This document shows positions 1 through 10,634 of a stretch of DNA of 64,000 nucleotides, piece by piece. This DNA is from Fragum whitleyi (Eukaryota > Mollusca > Bivalvia > Cardiida > Cardiidae). The position numbers and the translations under genes were made by a program. The stretch is taken from contig OX411549.1 in the NCBI GenBank assembly GCA_948146395.1, positions 23,010,990 to 23,074,989 on the forward strand. The letters run 5' to 3'. Under the pieces are notes generated by a model, which saw only the letters and a list, made by a program, of their open reading frames with translations, had not been told where the DNA came from and searched no databases. Every line of letters begins with the position of its first letter. The first letter of the stretch is position 1.

Positions 1-1
1 G

Positions 2-409
2 TCCGACTCTAAAAGTATGGAGCAACAGCCTGAAAATTGTGATTTGTTGGTAAAGGAATTTATCCAAAATCATTTACATATAGACAGCAGTGAAATCTTG
101 TTTGATAGAGCGCATAGGTTGGGCAATAAGAACAACAAGTCTGATAAACCACGCCCAATAGTGGTTAAATTCCATTATTACCACGAAAGGGAAAGAATAA
201 AAAATGCGTCATTTCCATTAAAGGAGAATCTCAAAAAGAAAAATCTCGGTGTAGGCGTGCAGCTCCCGAAGGACTGGCGTGATTCTCGCAAACCCTTATA
301 CGAGGTGATGAATGCTGAGAAGAAAAAAGGAAAAAAATGCAGATTTGTCGGCGAAAAACTTTTTATAGAAGGCCATGAATACAAACCCACCCAAACTAAA
401 CATACATAA
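2..409 (+). CDS. LINE ORF1 protein, C-terminal part (5' end outside window)
   Basis: This is the 3' part of ORF1 of a non-LTR retrotransposon. The frame is open from base 2, so the first ATG at 17 is probably internal and the protein starts upstream of the window. The visible 136 residues are basic and contain FDRAHRLG followed by KPRPIVVKFHYYHERERI, which is the end of the RRM and start of the C-terminal domain pattern seen in L1-type ORF1 (Transposase_22-like) RNA-binding proteins. Such proteins bind the element RNA and form the ribonucleoprotein. It ends at TAA 407-409, one codon before the open frame of ORF2, in the same reading frame. Family assignment rests on pattern recognition; function is inferred. 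Confidence 0.7.
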   Translation, partial: SDSKSMEQQPENCDLLVKEFIQNHLHIDSSEILFDRAHRLGNKNNKSDKPRPIVVKFHYYHERERIKNASFPLKENLKKKNLGVGVQLPKDWRDSRKPLYEVMNAEKKKGKKCRFVGEKLFIEGHEYKPTQTKHT

Positions 410-3400
410 AGATGTCGTGAAGAACAATTAAATATTGTATCATGGAACGTGAACGGACTTGTACGAAAAATATCAGATGCGGACTTTATTGAGAAAATTG
501 TTGAAAACGATATAGTTATCCTTCAAGAAACTTGGTTAGCCCCGAATACCCATTATAATTTGGACATATTAGGATATAACTCACATCATCTGTACGGTAA
601 TAAATCCCCTCTAGTGAGAAAAGGAAGATTTAGTGGGGGCATAAGCATATATTTTAAAAACTATTTAAAAGATAATATACAAATTTACAACGATCATCAA
701 AGTGGTATATTATGGTTAAAAGTTTGTAAAAGTTTGTTTAATTTTGATGCAGATGTTTATTTATGTTGTATATACATTCCACCTAGTGGATCAAAAATAT
801 TGCAAAATAGCGATCTAGATTTGTTCGATTTATTAGAAACCGATATTGAATTATTGAAATCAAAGGGAAAAATATTTATTGTTGGCGATTTTAATGCCAG
901 AACTGCTACCGAATTAGATTATATTATTTACGATCAAAATTTTAAAATAGACTCGGATCAGCCAGAGCGAGAAATCATTAACCGTGTAAGCAAAGATCAT
1001 GTGATCGACGCGTATGGCAGACGACTCATTCAACTTTGTAAAAATAGCGATTTGCTCATAGGCAACGGTCGTATTGGAAGTGATCAAATTTTGGGGGATT
1101 ATACATTCCTCAATCAAAATGGGTCGAGTATAGTGGATTATCTCTTAATCAATTATGATGATTTTAACATTATTCAAGATTTTGCCATTCTTCCACCAAA
1201 CGAGTTTTCTGACCACTGTCCGCTTCTCATTTGCATAAAAAGGTTACGCCCTAATACTAAATCACGTGATAAAGCCTCTAATGATTCGCTGTTTATTGCA
1301 TGGGATGATTCCCTTGTACAAACATTCAGAAACGATTTGTTGGATAATATTGAAAGACTCCGCCTTATTACGGATAACTTACAAAATGTTTCTATTGATG
1401 ATACAGTCCAACAATTTACTTCATATTTACAAGAAAATGCAATTAAGACATTTGGAAAAACTAGAACAGACAAATCAAATAAAATTCATAATAATAATAA
1501 ATGGTTTAATGCCGAATGCTACGAGGCTCGTAAAGAATTTAATAAAGCGAGAAATATTTATTTGAGAAACAAAACTGTAGAAAACAAAAATCTTTTTATG
1601 ACTAACAAACGTATCTACACAAAAATTAAAAGAAAGCGAAAAAAAGAGTACAAAAGAAACGAAGGAATCCGAATATCAAAACTTGCAAACACAGACCCAA
1701 AATCCTTTTGGAAAAATATTAATTCAAAAAGCAAAAAGACTACACAAAATCCAGACTCAATAACAATTGAAAATATGCAAGAACATTTTAATAAATTGTA
1801 CGATTCTGAGAATCCCAACAATTATTCTTATGCAGAAACAAATAACGACATTAATGAAGAATATCTCGATCAAATCTTTACGGAAGAAGAAGTTAAAAAA
1901 GCCATATTTTCTCAAAAGAATGGTAAGAGTGCTGGAAATGACCATATTATTGCTGAAATATTTAAGAATTCATTTGATATTATAGGTCCGTTTTTAACAT
2001 TATTGTATAATAAGATATTTGATAATGGAATTTACCCCGGAAGTTGGGGTGAAGGCATTATAGTACCTATTTTTAAAGGAGGCACCCCCGAACCAAAGAA
2101 TTTTCGAGGGATCACCCTTAATAACATTATTTCAAAAATCTATTCAAAGTTACTTGTTACAAGATTAAACCGTTGGTCGGAGACGAACCAAAAAATCATT
2201 GATAACCAATATGGGTTCCAAAAGGGAAAATCTACCACTGACTGTCTTTTTATTTTACATGCCCTTATTTCAAAAACTTTGGATAGTAACAAAAAACTTT
2301 ACGTAGCTTTCCTAGATTGGGAAAAAATGTTCGATAAAATAGACAGATCCCTTCTTTTTCAAAAATTAATTAAAGAGCAAATCAGCTGTAAATTTGTGAA
2401 ATCAATCAGATCAATGTATGACGTCGTAAAATCGTTTGTTCGATACAGATCAGAAGAGTCGGATTTCATTTTTTCACACATTGGTGTGAAACAAGGCGAT
2501 CCGTCAAGCAGTATTTTATGTTTATTCTACCTCAACGATTTACTTCAAAGTATAAATAGTAACGTTAACGGTATTATGTCTGTAAATCAGTTACAGTTAT
2601 TTTTATTATTATTTGCTGACGACGCGGCTGTATTTACGCAAGACCCTGTTTCGCTTCAATTAATACTCAATGATATTGAACAATATTGCAACACATGGAA
2701 GTTAAAACTCAATACACAAAAAACAAAAATAATGATTTTCGAAAAAGGTCGACACACAAACTTCGATTTTTACTTAAACAACACTAAACTTGAAATTGTT
2801 AAATCTTTTAAATATCTCGGAATTAACCTTTATAAAAACGGAAAATGGAATCGATCTCAATCCGATATCGCCCAACGCGCATTATTTGCTGTACACAAAT
2901 TATTTGTTACTTTCAACGAATTAGATTTACCTATTTCAAATAAACTCAAACTTTTTGAGAGTCTTGTTTTACCGATCCTGAACTACGCCGGGGAGGTCTG
3001 GGGAAACCATCCAGCACCGGAAGTCGAAACAGTATTTAAAAAGTTTTGTCGAAAAAATTTAATTGTTAAAAAATCAACAAATCTAGATGCTATCTATGGT
3101 GAACTTGGACGCATACCATTAAGAATTCAAAGAAAATTGCTGATCATCAAATATTGGATTAAGCTAATTAAGACTAACGAAAATTCTATTCTGTCTAATA
3201 CGTATAAGATGTTGATCGATGATTTAGAAAATGGACATGATTATAACACATCAAATTGGGCTTATCAAGTAAGAAGCATACTGGATGAATCTGGTTTGCA
3301 TTTCATTTGGCAAAACCAATTTGTTATTGAAGTCAACTATGAATTAATAAAACAGAGATTGTTAGATATATATTACCAAGAATGGTACGCAAATATCAAT

Positions 3401-3790
3401 TATTCAAATCGTCTACAAACCTATTCATTATTCAAACACGATTTTAATTTTGAACATTACTTAGATTTTATAAACGATAAAAGATTTAGATGTTCCCTAA
3501 CAAAATTTAGATTGTCTTCACATAATTTAGATATTGAAGAAGGAAGATACCAGAATATTGCAAGAACTAATCGGATCTGCAGATATTGTAACTCAAATAG
3601 CATAGAAAACGAATACCATTTCCTACTGATTTGCCCGAAATATGATGCAATTAGAAAGAAATATCTTAAACGGTATTACTACGTTTGGCCAACTTTACAG
3701 AAATTTACAAATTTACTAACAAACAAATCAAAAACTGTTATTCTAAACCTATCTAAATACCTATACTTTGCTTTTCTCCAAAGAAAATGA
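410..3790 (+). CDS. LINE ORF2: endonuclease plus reverse transcriptase
   Basis: A single intact open frame of about 1126 residues encodes the retrotransposition enzyme. It carries an N-terminal exonuclease-endonuclease-phosphatase domain: SWNVNGL at the start, ILQETW, GDFNAR near residue 159, and SDHCP near 267. The central reverse transcriptase has YGFQKGKS, FLDWEKMFDKID (motif A), GVKQGDPSS (motif B) and FADDAAVF with catalytic Asp 737/738 (motif C). A C-terminal zinc knuckle is C1057-X2-C1060-X9-H1070-X4-C1075. No ATG precedes the conserved SWNVNGL; a GTG at 449 is the first near-cognate codon but lies inside that motif. The frame is continuous with ORF1 apart from TAA at 407-409. With no internal stops the element looks young. 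It belongs broadly to the APE-type LINEs (CR1/L2/Jockey-like); I cannot fix the clade. Confidence 0.93.
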   Translation, partial: RCREEQLNIVSWNVNGLVRKISDADFIEKIVENDIVILQETWLAPNTHYNLDILGYNSHHLYGNKSPLVRKGRFSGGISIYFKNYLKDNIQIYNDHQSGILWLKVCKSLFNFDADVYLCCIYIPPSGSKILQNSDLDLFDLLETDIELLKSKGKIFIVGDFNARTATELDYIIYDQNFKIDSDQPEREIINRVSKDHVIDAYGRRLIQLCKNSDLLIGNGRIGSDQILGDYTFLNQNGSSIVDYLLINYDDFNIIQDFAILPPNEFSDHCPLLICIKRLRPNTKSRDKASNDSLFIAWDDSLVQTFRNDLLDNIERLRLITDNLQNVSIDDTVQQFTSYLQENAIKTFGKTRTDKSNKIHNNNKWFNAECYEARKEFNKARNIYLRNKTVENKNLFMTNKRIYTKIKRKRKKEYKRNEGIRISKLANTDPKSFWKNINSKSKKTTQNPDSITIENMQEHFNKLYDSENPNNYSYAETNNDINEEYLDQIFTEEEVKKAIFSQKNGKSAGNDHIIAEIFKNSFDIIGPFLTLLYNKIFDNGIYPGSWGEGIIVPIFKGGTPEPKNFRGITLNNIISKIYSKLLVTRLNRWSETNQKIIDNQYGFQKGKSTTDCLFILHALISKTLDSNKKLYVAFLDWEKMFDKIDRSLLFQKLIKEQISCKFVKSIRSMYDVVKSFVRYRSEESDFIFSHIGVKQGDPSSSILCLFYLNDLLQSINSNVNGIMSVNQLQLFLLLFADDAAVFTQDPVSLQLILNDIEQYCNTWKLKLNTQKTKIMIFEKGRHTNFDFYLNNTKLEIVKSFKYLGINLYKNGKWNRSQSDIAQRALFAVHKLFVTFNELDLPISNKLKLFESLVLPILNYAGEVWGNHPAPEVETVFKKFCRKNLIVKKSTNLDAIYGELGRIPLRIQRKLLIIKYWIKLIKTNENSILSNTYKMLIDDLENGHDYNTSNWAYQVRSILDESGLHFIWQNQFVIEVNYELIKQRLLDIYYQEWYANINYSNRLQTYSLFKHDFNFEHYLDFINDKRFRCSLTKFRLSSHNLDIEEGRYQNIARTNRICRYCNSNSIENEYHFLLICPKYDAIRKKYLKRYYYVWPTLQKFTNLLTNKSKTVILNLSKYLYFAFLQRK

Positions 3791-4272
3791 TATCTATTTT
3801 GTTCACGTAATTGATATGTTCTTCTGTTAACCATGTCGAACCCTCTATTTTGTTTGATTCAATTTGTTTTGCTGTAAACATTGTAATGTTTAATGCAATA
3901 AACTATTTGTATTGTATTGTATTGAATCGGCAAAATCAGTGATCAGTCTACGACTGGTCACCAATTTTACCACCGATTTCACACACAATCAAAATGTCAT
4001 CGGCGACTCATCGCCGACTCGTATGATCGTTTAGGTTTAAGGCCTAGTAGCATAAAGTTGTCTCAAAATTAAATGTCCTTTCACCCATGATGTTATAACC
4101 TTGTAAGGAAGTGACGTGCTAAATGACGTGCAAAATTCGCGAACATAAAAAGCTATATTTTCACTCGTGGCTTCATTTCTCGAGAAAATACAGCATTTGT
4201 TGTTTATTCAATGAAAGATTGGTGTATCTTACACTGGAACAAAAGATTAACCTTTATTTCAATCTATTCCAG

Positions 4273-4505
4273 CGTTTCCAAGTGATGTCGGAGAAGTCCT
4301 TGTATACACCAGAAAAGACAAGAAGAGCCAATATCTTGTGGCCGTCAACTTAAGTCCATCACGACAGTTAATTTCGATTGGATTACCAAATATGGTTGGA
4401 GAGATTCAAATATCCACGCATCCTAGAAGCGATAAGACAATTAGTTTAGACAATGTTAGTCTTGAAATAGGAGAAGGTTTAGTTTTAAAACTTGTTAAGA
4501 AGTAA
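4273..4505 (+). CDS. Last coding exon of a GH13 maltase / SLC3A1-like gene, copy 1
   Basis: An AG acceptor at 4271-4272 opens a phase-1 exon that reads FPSDVGEVLVYTRKDKK, then VAVNLSPSRQ, and ends at LVLKLVKK with TAA 4503-4505. It is the C-terminal beta-sandwich end of a GH13 alpha-glucosidase-like protein. It is nearly identical to the terminal exon at 57646-57878, which is joined to upstream exons. Here the upstream exons are not in the window because a LINE lies immediately 5'. I count 6 base differences from copy 2, 5 of them amino-acid changing (T/I, Y/H, H/L, R/K, I/V). It could be the end of an intact tandem paralogue lying 5' of the window, or an orphan exon. AATAAA at about 4803 could serve as poly(A) signal. 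Confidence 0.75.
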
Positions 4506-6788
4506 CAATGGGATGTTAAGAATTTTAATCTCCAGGTTTAAAAAATGTGCGTTCATTTTAAAAATCAGAAATGGCGAGCTTAAAAAATATCTGCACTGGA
4601 ATGATAAGGAAGTTAGAAGGTTTGAAATAGGCTGCTGGAGTTATTGTTTAGATCCCGAAAAAATCACAGAAATCACATTTAGTTATATTTATATTATCTA
4701 TGTAAAGAAATTTATACAGAAAATGAAAATACATGCTGATCTTTTGTTATCTCAATTTGACAAAGATTCGAGCTCCAGTTCTAAAATCGGAAAATATTTT
4801 TGAATAAAATGTTCCATTATCTTAAACAGCATGTTACAATAATTACTGTGACCCACAATGAAAAACTTACCTATTATTCATTGCTTTCCAACCGGAAACG
4901 CTGTAAAACATGTACAGATGAACAAGTTTGAGTGAGTAATCAAATGTCTTGATTTTTCTTTACAGGCAGACAACATTGATATTTGATCACTCGATTAAAT
5001 TTGTACGTCTACACTCGTAGATGTTAAAATACCTTATATTTAGTAGTCTGGATTCTCACGGCTAATCATCAGAATTTATTGTTGTATTTTTAGATGATCT
5101 TTGCTCATTCAGAAGGTTTTTTTTTACTAATAGAGCCTATACTGAACAAGTTTCATCATAAATGCGCTAAATGTATGGCCCTTAGCATGTAAACAAAGAA
5201 AGTGTCAACAGGTATCCATTTCTCGTGTTTTCATATGGAATATTTCAAATCTTAGTTCATACGGTTCATCCTAAGGACCTGACAAACATTACTATCCAAT
5301 ATCCACGAATTGTCGCTCCTATGATAAAAACACTAAAGATCACAAAGCTCACAATAAGCCCGATTCGTCCTTCCGAGCTTAAAGTTTGAGAGGGATGAAA
5401 CTGCAGATATAGGTATGCAACATTACGGGAGAACTTCTTTTTTTGGCGAAAGCATTCATTGATTTAGTGGTTAAGCTGCCAAAGGCAGTTTGCACTCATT
5501 TGAACTTTGAGCCTTCCTCAAAATTTTTTATGTAAACTAAAGCCGCTTTGCTGGCTAAAAAGGATTGATGCTAAAACAGAGACCCTAATTTAATATCTTA
5601 TTGACTTTTACCTTTTTATTGTTTTCAAGTTAGCGCATTATTCCCCATATCTATGAAGTTTTGCGCATGAATGGAATATGTTGTAAAAAAATTTGATTAT
5701 CCCATTCTAACGCTTGCAGATGAAGGTATTTGTATAATCAATGTTTCATGCGTAAGTTGTCGTTGTCAGATCCATGTTACTACAACAGAAAACTTTGATA
5801 CATTGAAATTTATTCTTCCGGTGAAAATGCCGTTCAATTAGACTCTGTCGGAGATAATAGTTCACACTTTGCGTTTACTTAAGAGGAAATCAGACAATTT
5901 ATAATGAAATTGTTTTAACCGAAAAGACTGGAATTGTCAAATACTCAAAGTTTGCCTCTAACAACGGAATCTTATCTGTGATATTTTACTTTTTTTTCTT
6001 TTTTAATGAATCTTTATCCTCACTTCCTTTGTCTCTCTAAAACAAGAAAGGTTAAGAAAACGTTTTTAGCCATGCTCATAAAAGGGTCAGTTCTAAAGGT
6101 AGATATAACAATTTAACACCACTATGTTAACATTCTGCGATAATCGCACGATTATCGTTAAACAAAATCAAATTACAAAATGATGGTATATCCATTCTTT
6201 TCGGTATATCTGTATTTATTGCACTATATTGTACTTGGAAAATTGGCATGTGAAAAGCTAAATGGTCGAAGAATCCTCTGTAAGAGCTAAAATGAAACCC
6301 GAGAAAATATCAAGCTTGTACAGTCAAAGTCGCAAAAATTACGACGAGCCCATCGGTGTCGCAAATTTGATAGTAAATTCCACGATACGACATGTTTCTT
6401 AAAAGCCAAAACAGATTCTTGAGAGCAAATTTTTATCGCACGATTGCTTTACGATCGAATTTCGGCCAAACGACCGTTCTTGAAAGAGGCCCCTGATGTG
6501 AGTCCGTAGGATTCTCCGGAAATCAACATCAGAAAAAAAATGAAAACTGTTAAAACCAATTTATCTTTAGAAATGTTTCGGTAAATTATTTCAGCTTTTT
6601 GGGATTATTTAATACTTTAGGTACATTTCACATGCGCTTCGAGTTTTAGAAAACCCTGATGGACAATTGAATAACCCATTAACGGCCTGTAATTACCACT
6701 CGGAAATAAATGCACGTGAAACGAAGATTGCGGAAAACCAAATTTCGGTGATTCTACTTTCGTTCTCAAGCGTTATATCGTGACATTA

Positions 6789-7028
6789 CAGTTGAAAACA
6801 TTGTGAAATTGAAAGAGCTAATGATTTTTAATTATTAGATTGGCCGAGTGGTGTTCCGAATGGAATTAAATGTTGATCATCCTGAACGATTTCGAAATGT
6901 TTTCTAAAGAATTCGGAGAGATTTTGTTCGATTTGAGTAAGTGGTTAGAATGAATAAATGGTGCGCTGAGTGAATGATTTTGAATGATTTTGATTGAAAT
7001 GAATGTCAATTTCACGAGGTCTAAACTG
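6789..7028. mobile_element. 240-bp TIR element (MITE), TA-flanked
   Basis: The left end is ACAGTTGAAAACATTGTGAA and the right end is its imperfect inverse, ending CTAAACTG. Dinucleotide TA flanks both ends (6787-6788 and 7029-7030). It belongs to the same family as the 444-bp elements at 48140 and 56331 and is absent from the corresponding position in duplication copy 2. TA target sites with short TIRs fit a Tc1/mariner-mobilised non-autonomous element. Confidence 0.6.
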
Positions 7029-7123
7029 TAACTGATTTTGGTGGCAATAAAATGAAAGAAAAAGAAGAAAAGAACGTGAGATGTCGGACCTATATATAAT
7101 CTAACAAGAATGTAAGGCGTGCT

Positions 7124-7580
7124 TTCAGTAATATTGTGAAATTGACATTCATTTAAATAAAAACCGTTCTAAATCGCTCATTCAGCACTCCCTTCACTAT
7201 TTCCAAACACTCACTCAAACTATTCAAAAACGCTCAAAATCATATAAAATAAATAAGATCAACAACTAAATTCTAAATAAACATAGCTAGAAAAATCGCG
7301 ATTTCATTTACATAAATTGAAATAAATGCGTCTGGATGGTTCCTGAGGAGAAGGGTAGTTATACATAGGACTTCAAAGTATATTTTATTTAAGGGATGTA
7401 ATAAATAAAGCTAATTTTGTACATCCTGAACAAAATTAGCAATATTGCATCACCCCCTTTAATTTCACTCAAAAACTCACCAATCTCACTCATTCAATTT
7501 TATTCCAAAATATTTGTTGTAATTGTGAGCTGCTGATCGATCATTGCACAATTTTATGAGATTGAGAAGCCTATATTTAG
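7124..7580. repeat. Degenerate relative of the TA-flanked MITE, opposite orientation
   Basis: This stretch has TGTGAAATTGACATTCA at its left end, AAATCGCTCATTCAGC and CCAAACACTCACTCAAAC inside, and a central hairpin with arms GCTAATTTTGT near 7411-7441. These are the reverse complements of segments in the 444-bp elements. The right end is diverged, so the boundary is approximate. It is present in both duplication copies (about 60075-60510 in copy 2), so it predates the duplication. Confidence 0.5.
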
Positions 7581-9830
7581 CGTCTGAATAGTTCGGGACA
7601 CAAAAACGGTGTAGATTTTATAAAGGGAACGTAATAAAATATTACCGTTGGTTTAATTCTAAAACCACAAGACTCTTTCTAAATCAAAACTGGTATTTCA
7701 TTTTTTTGTTCGTTTTACCGAAGAAAACGGATTTCAAATTCCTACAGAAATGGTTCATTATCTTTTTCTTGATATCAAGCAGGTGTCTAAGTAAAAGCTT
7801 TCATATGTAAATTTTGACAGAAACACATTTTTCAATTATTTTCAATATCTATTTCAAAGATATATCCTTCACAATTTATGAGATCCGTTTTTCTGCACAA
7901 GAGTCTCCGACATCAAATGATAAAAATGGTTTCAATAAATAATTGTTTTTTATATAATTTATATGAAATATACGATCTACAATCTGACATACTAGTCTGT
8001 ACCTAAAATATACAACATTTCACCCATGCACGATGTTAAAACTCAGATCAGCCTTTGCATTTGCCCAGTCTGATCAGAGTCTTCATAAGGTCTGAGATAG
8101 ATAGCTAAGATCATATAATCTATCTGCACAATCGTATGATATTTTGAATACAATGTTTCGCTGTTCAGACTGCTGAATGTGAAGCCATTGAAAACAAATG
8201 GAATTGATTGAAATACTCGCACAGGCTCATATATATTTGTGATCCGTCATGAGAAATTGACCCGTCTAGTTTCAGAATATTCCTTTATTGCGAAAAGTTT
8301 CGACCCTGGTCGGTCTGCGCATATCGCGCAGCCAGACTAGGACCGACACTTTACGCACTTCCCAGATGGTCCTTCTTTCGAGTGACGAGTAACATATATG
8401 ATCTCATGATTATCCAGAGACCTGTTTAACTAAACATCTTGCGATCATCATTTTGCGTAAATACAAAATTAAAGTTTGGTTCTATAGTACTTACTTAATA
8501 TGGAGTTCTGTCATCCATAATCGCATTAGAAAATAAAGGTTTTTGGCTCTTTTTGAGGCATTTCTATGAATTATTTCATGCTTCGCATTAAATCGTTTTT
8601 CGGATCTCTGAAAATGTTAACGCCCTCAAAAACGTGAATTAACCCTATATTCATACGACATATTGCAAGGCAGAATCTAACAATGATTTTAAACACCAAG
8701 TACGATTTGTGATTTTGACTTACGGTTATCATTTTCGTTAGAAGTTAAGGTGGAAGAGGACAATAGCGTTTTTTGAGATAAGTGATTAAATTTTGGTATA
8801 TATTTTAACTCCGAGTAAGTGTGATCTCAACGGCGTATATTTTTTTTCATTTTTAATGTTGAAATTACGTTACCATGACGTCGTAAAAATGACGATTTGG
8901 CGCGCTTTCTACAAACTACCCTAGCCCCATTTAAATGCGCTGTGCGATTTAATTTAAGACGTTTTTGTTCCGAAAATTATACCAAAATGCAGCTTAATGA
9001 ATGGTCAAAGCGCAAATGTTATATTAAAACTTTTGTAACTAAAAATATAGACAAATGAGTTGCTTGAAACCAATACCCGCATTTTTCACTGTTCGAAAAA
9101 TGCCACTTTTAACAAAATTTTATAAAATTGGCCCGATAAAATTTGTCCAATTTTTTTATTATTTTCCACAATTCTAGTTCGATAAACAGGAAAAATTTGA
9201 AAAGCGTTTACCGTACCGATTTTTTATAATCCGGATTTAAAGTTTGTCATTTTGACGTTAAAACTATGACTTTGACGTTTGAATTACACCTAATATTTTC
9301 CTTTATTATACTGCAAAGAAAATTCTAGCATTTTCATTGGTTAATGCTGACCTGACAAACATTGATAGCTACGGCCGCTCCGGTATTACCTCTAATGTTT
9401 CCTTAAGGCGCCTCGACGTGAACATAGACAAAAAATCGAAACGGTAATGGCAGCCATGTTTCTCTCGCTTCGCTGATAACACGACCCAAATATACACACT
9501 AGGATACAGTTGAAAAGGATGTCAGTTAATAATGTGAAAATAAAAAAATGATATAGATGTCAATAAATACCTTAAATTTGTACAAATCTGTCCATATAAA
9601 GTGCCAAGTTTCTCGCAGTTTCAGCCAACAAACGCTTCCATATCACAATAGCGCAGAGTGTAGTAGAGTGACGTCACAACTATATATGACGTCACTTTGT
9701 ACATGTTTACTTTTCATAGGGGCGCATTAAGGGATATTGATGGTTTAAAAGAAATCGGTTTATACGAACGCCTAAAATTGGCAAGAGACAGATATTTCGC
9801 CCTAAAACTTTGAAGTATAATAAATTCGTA

Positions 9831-9964
9831 ATACGGTTTCCTGCCTTGGTATATGACGATTTATTCCCGGCAGTAAAAATGATGTCAACCCTCGCCTACG
9901 GCTCGGGTGACATCATTTTTCCAGCCGGGAATAAATCGTCATATACCCCGGCAAGAAACCGTAT
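9831..9964. repeat. 134-bp inverted repeat (hairpin), unit 1
   Basis: The arms start ATACGGTTTCCTGCC and end GGCAAGAAACCGTAT, with GACGATTTATTCCCGG in the left arm matched by CCGGGAATAAATCGTC in the right. The short centre is TCGCCTACGGCTCG. The reading frame through it is an artefact of the palindrome. Confidence 0.85.
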
Positions 9965-10498
9965 AACTAATATTATTATACTGCAAAGAAAATTCTAGCA
10001 TTTTCATTGGTTAATGCTGACCTGACAAACATTGATAGCTTCGGCCGCTCCGGTATTACCTCTAATGTTTCCTTAAGGCGCCTCGACATGAACATAGACA
10101 AAAATCGAAACGGTAATGGCAACCATGTTTCTCTCGCTTCGCTGATAACACGACCCGAATATACACACTAGAATACAGTTGAAAAGGAAGTCAGTTAATA
10201 ATATGTAAATAAAAAATGATAAAGATGTCAAAAAATACCTTAAATTTGTACAAATCTGTCCATTTAAAGTGCCAAGTTTCTCGCAGTTTCAGCAAACAAA
10301 CGCTTCCATATCGTAATAGCGCAGAGTGTAGAAGTGTGACGTCACAACTATATATGACGTAACTTTGTACATGTTTATTTTTCATAGGGGCGCATTAAGG
10401 GATATTGGTGATTTAAAAGAAATCGGTTCATACGAACGCCTAAATTAGGCAAAAGAAAGATATTTAGCCCTAAAACTTTGAAGTATAATAAATTCGTA

Positions 10499-10634
10499 AT
10501 ACGGTTTCTTGCCTGGGTATATGACGATTTATTCCCGGCAGTAAAAAAGTGATGTCAACCCTCGCCTACGGCTCGGGTGACATCATTTTTCTAGCCGGGA
10601 ATAAATCGTCATATACCCCGGCAAGAAACCGTAT
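10499..10634. repeat. 136-bp inverted repeat (hairpin), unit 2
   Basis: This is the second copy of the 9831-9964 hairpin, 669 bp downstream, with the same arms and the same TCGCCTACGGCTCG centre. Confidence 0.85.

Larger units (their letters stand above)
1..3925 (+). mobile_element. APE-type non-LTR retrotransposon, 5'-incomplete in window
   Basis: The element comprises ORF1 (partial), ORF2 and a short 3' UTR of about 110 bp. Its 3' end has AATAAA near 3897 followed by a short TTGTA pentamer microsatellite ending near 3924. The end is well defined: the next base begins sequence that also occurs at 57297 onward without the LINE, so the element inserted into, or at the edge of, the duplicated block. 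The target-site duplication cannot be checked because the 5' end lies outside the window. Confidence 0.85.
3926..8748. repeat. Segmental duplication copy 1 (partner 57297-61595)
   Basis: This block aligns collinearly with 57297-61595. It contains the terminal GH13-like exon, its 3' UTR and several kilobases of non-coding DNA. Anchors include the start next to the LINE tail (3926 versus 57297), the exon (4273 versus 57646), and the point at 8745-8748 (TTAA) where copy 1 is interrupted by a TIR element and similarity stops. Copy 1 has about 850 extra bases near 6225-7055, including a 240-bp TIR element. Copy 2 has about 360 extra bases near 58012-58378. No gene other than the terminal exon is visible in 4506-8748. 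The open frame at 4492-4803 lies in the 3' UTR region and is not supported as a gene. Confidence 0.9.

Noticed and set aside
914..1945. Antisense and out-of-frame open frames within LINE ORF2
   Set aside because: They are shadows of the intact ORF2 reading frame and have no motifs of their own.
4492..4803. Open frame of 103 residues downstream of the terminal GH13 exon
   Set aside because: It lies in the 3' UTR region; the copy 2 counterpart (57923 onward) is interrupted by an insertion and gives a different protein.
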